Source: Planctomycetota bacterium (lineage in GTDB: Bacteria > Planctomycetota > PLA2 > JAEUHO01). Taken from it: 7,638 bases of DNA. Positions 6,519 to 7,638 of the stretch are shown here, in pieces. The translations under genes were made by a program, and so were the position numbers. How positions within the stretch are numbered: position 1 is the first letter of the stretch; every line of letters starts with the position of its first letter. Location: the NCBI GenBank assembly GCA_029213105.1, contig JARGNS010000170.1:1-7638 (forward strand). Direction: 5' to 3'. Under the pieces are notes generated by a model. It was not told the DNA's origin. It made no database searches and worked only from the letters and a program-made list of their open reading frames with translations.

Positions 6519-7638
6519 GAGGACGGGCTCCTGCCCCCCCCGCGCATCATCAAGCGCTCGCGCGGCGCGCCGGTACCCCCGCCCGGAGGCGTCGCCCGCA
6601 CCACGCAACCGCTGCCGCCGCTCGCCCCCAGTCAGCCTTCCTCGCCACGTCCGCCGACGACGCCCCCCGCCAACACGCGGCCTGCACCCGTCCCGGCCCC
6701 GACCGGCAGGGTCCAGGATGCGCCGCAGCTCTACAGCCAGCGCGACATCCAGCGCCGGGTGGACCTGTACATGGCGGACGACGCGCCGCTCTTCGCGCCG
6801 ACCTCGATGCCGGGCATCGCCGGCTACGACGCCGGCTTCCGTTTCCGCACCGGCGGATTCCGCCTGGCCTTGAACATGATCCTGCAGACGCGCTACGAGG
6901 CATTCCTCTACGAGGACAACGCCCCGAGCCCGGGCGGCGACCTCTCCGGCTTCTCGCTGCCGCGTGCCGTGCTGCGCCTCTCCGGAACGTCCGAACCCGA
7001 CTTCCGCTACTTCATGGAGCTCGACTTCGGGAACAACGGGGGCCAGCGTGCCTGGGCCGACCTACGCGGCTGCCTCGGCTGCAAGAACCCCAACCTCGGC
7101 CCCGACTCCCACAACGAGGAGTTCGATCCACTGCGTGAAGCCTGGATCCAGTGGAGTCCGACCAACGTCATCAACGTCCGAGGTGGACTGATCCGTACGC
7201 CGGCCAGCCGCCAGCTGATGACGCAGCCCGAGCTGCAGCAGTTCGCCGACCTCTCGCTGGCCTCCGCCTGGCCCGGCCTCGGCATGCCCGGCTACTCCGA
7301 CCGCAATCGCGACTACGGCGTGATGTTCCACGGCACCTACGGGCCGCGCGAGCAGTTCAGCTACATGCTGGCCATCACCAATGGCGATGGTGGCGACCAC
7401 GTGCGCAACCTCCAGGACCAGCGCTCGTCCGACAACCTCGCCTATTCCGCGCGTCTGAACTACGCCTTCGCCGACGGCATCGGCTTCCAGGAAGGTGCCC
7501 TCCGGCAGACCACAAACCGCTGGTACGGCGAGGTCGGCCTCTGGGCGTTCTACTACGCCGATCGACTCGACTTCCCCCACAACACGCAGGGCGACTACCT
7601 GCGCTACGGCATCGACCTGGCGCTGGGCTACGGGGGCT
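6450..7638 (+). CDS. Porin_O_P-type (OprO/OprP-like) outer-membrane porin, 3' end outside window
   Basis: The frame begins at an ATG preceded by GGGAG and runs 396 codons to the edge without a stop. Residues 1-23 are a signal peptide ending AWA before Glu24. Residues 29-84 are a proline-rich linker (21 of 56 residues are Pro). The barrel seems to start near residue 126. It shows alternating polar and aromatic strands (FRFRTGGFRLALNMILQTR), then RAVLRLSG, FRYFMELDFG, EAWIQW (230-235), GGLIRTP, DYGVMFHG (from 288) and ITNGDG (309-314). This order of strands and the N-G-D turn fit the phosphate-selective porin O/P family (Pfam Porin_O_P), whose members form trimeric anion channels in the outer membrane. 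Substrate cannot be told from sequence; many family members are not proven phosphate channels. Oddities are the long Pro-rich insert and a CLGC motif (Cys208, Cys211) between two barrel strands. Family assignment is fairly sure, specificity is not. Confidence 0.85.
   Translation, partial: MRYGGLFVGVLGALLACAPPAWAEDGLLPPPRIIKRSRGAPVPPPGGVARTTQPLPPLAPSQPSSPRPPTTPPANTRPAPVPAPTGRVQDAPQLYSQRDIQRRVDLYMADDAPLFAPTSMPGIAGYDAGFRFRTGGFRLALNMILQTRYEAFLYEDNAPSPGGDLSGFSLPRAVLRLSGTSEPDFRYFMELDFGNNGGQRAWADLRGCLGCKNPNLGPDSHNEEFDPLREAWIQWSPTNVINVRGGLIRTPASRQLMTQPELQQFADLSLASAWPGLGMPGYSDRNRDYGVMFHGTYGPREQFSYMLAITNGDGGDHVRNLQDQRSSDNLAYSARLNYAFADGIGFQEGALRQTTNRWYGEVGLWAFYYADRLDFPHNTQGDYLRYGIDLALGYGG
6534..6701 (+). 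other. Proline-rich linker of the porin (residues 29-84)
   Basis: Twenty-one of 56 residues are proline, mixed with Ala, Thr, Ser and a basic patch (RIIKRSR, 32-38). It lies between signal peptide and barrel and would be an extended periplasmic segment. Its codons begin with a run of eight C bases (6534-6541). Confidence 0.7.

Noticed and set aside
5813..6608. Minus-strand frames of 160 and 258 codons overlapping the start of the lipoprotein gene and the divergent promoter
   Set aside because: They are Arg/Ala/Pro-rich out-of-frame products crossing the intergenic region and the porin signal sequence; the lipoprotein frame from 6225 has signal, ribosome-binding site and domains.
6374..7138. 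A 254-codon plus-strand frame with a TTG start overlapping the porin
   Set aside because: It is in a different frame from the porin, is Arg/Pro/Ala-rich and lacks any recognisable motif, while the frame from 6450 gives a signal peptide and barrel strands.
7062..7580. A 172-codon minus-strand frame opposite the porin barrel
   Set aside because: It is rich in Val, Gly, Ala and Glu with no motif, and is explained by GC-biased codon use of the porin gene on the other strand.

Overview
The window holds two divergent genes, each running off an end of the window, with a 224-base shared upstream region between them (6226-6449). The DNA is very GC-rich. One gene has a lipoprotein-type signal and the other encodes an outer-membrane porin, so the source is a Gram-negative-type (diderm) bacterium. 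High-GC groups with large repeat-rich surface proteins, such as Myxococcota, Planctomycetota or related environmental lineages, would fit, but nothing here fixes the taxon.

Minus strand, 6225 down to 1: a single open frame of 2,075 codons with no stop, continuing past the left edge. It encodes a giant secreted, probably lipid-anchored protein with three parts. These are a 22-residue signal with a lipobox-like cysteine, a region of about 285 residues resembling a beta-propeller, and a tandem array of SdrD B-like (SD-repeat, Cna_B-type) immunoglobulin-fold domains. Sixteen array units are visible, fifteen complete and one cut by the edge. From unit R1 on, most units are exactly 333 bases (111 residues), and almost every one carries an EF-hand-like loop of the form DxDxDGxxDxxE. 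The picture is of a long calcium-stiffened stalk carrying a propeller head, attached at its N-terminus. The C-terminus is not in the window.

Plus strand, 6450 to the right edge: the first 396 codons of an outer-membrane beta-barrel of the Porin_O_P (OprO/OprP-like) type. It has a signal peptide and an unusual proline-rich linker of about 56 residues before the barrel.

The intergenic region contains a Pho-box-like half site, a tandem pair of near-identical decamers and a 7-bp-stem hairpin, all on the porin side. Both genes have the same GGGAG ribosome-binding site seven bases before the ATG. No functional link between the two genes can be shown beyond the shared upstream region and the shared cell-envelope location. 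No RNA genes, CRISPR arrays, insertion sequences or terminators were seen, and both genes end outside the window.
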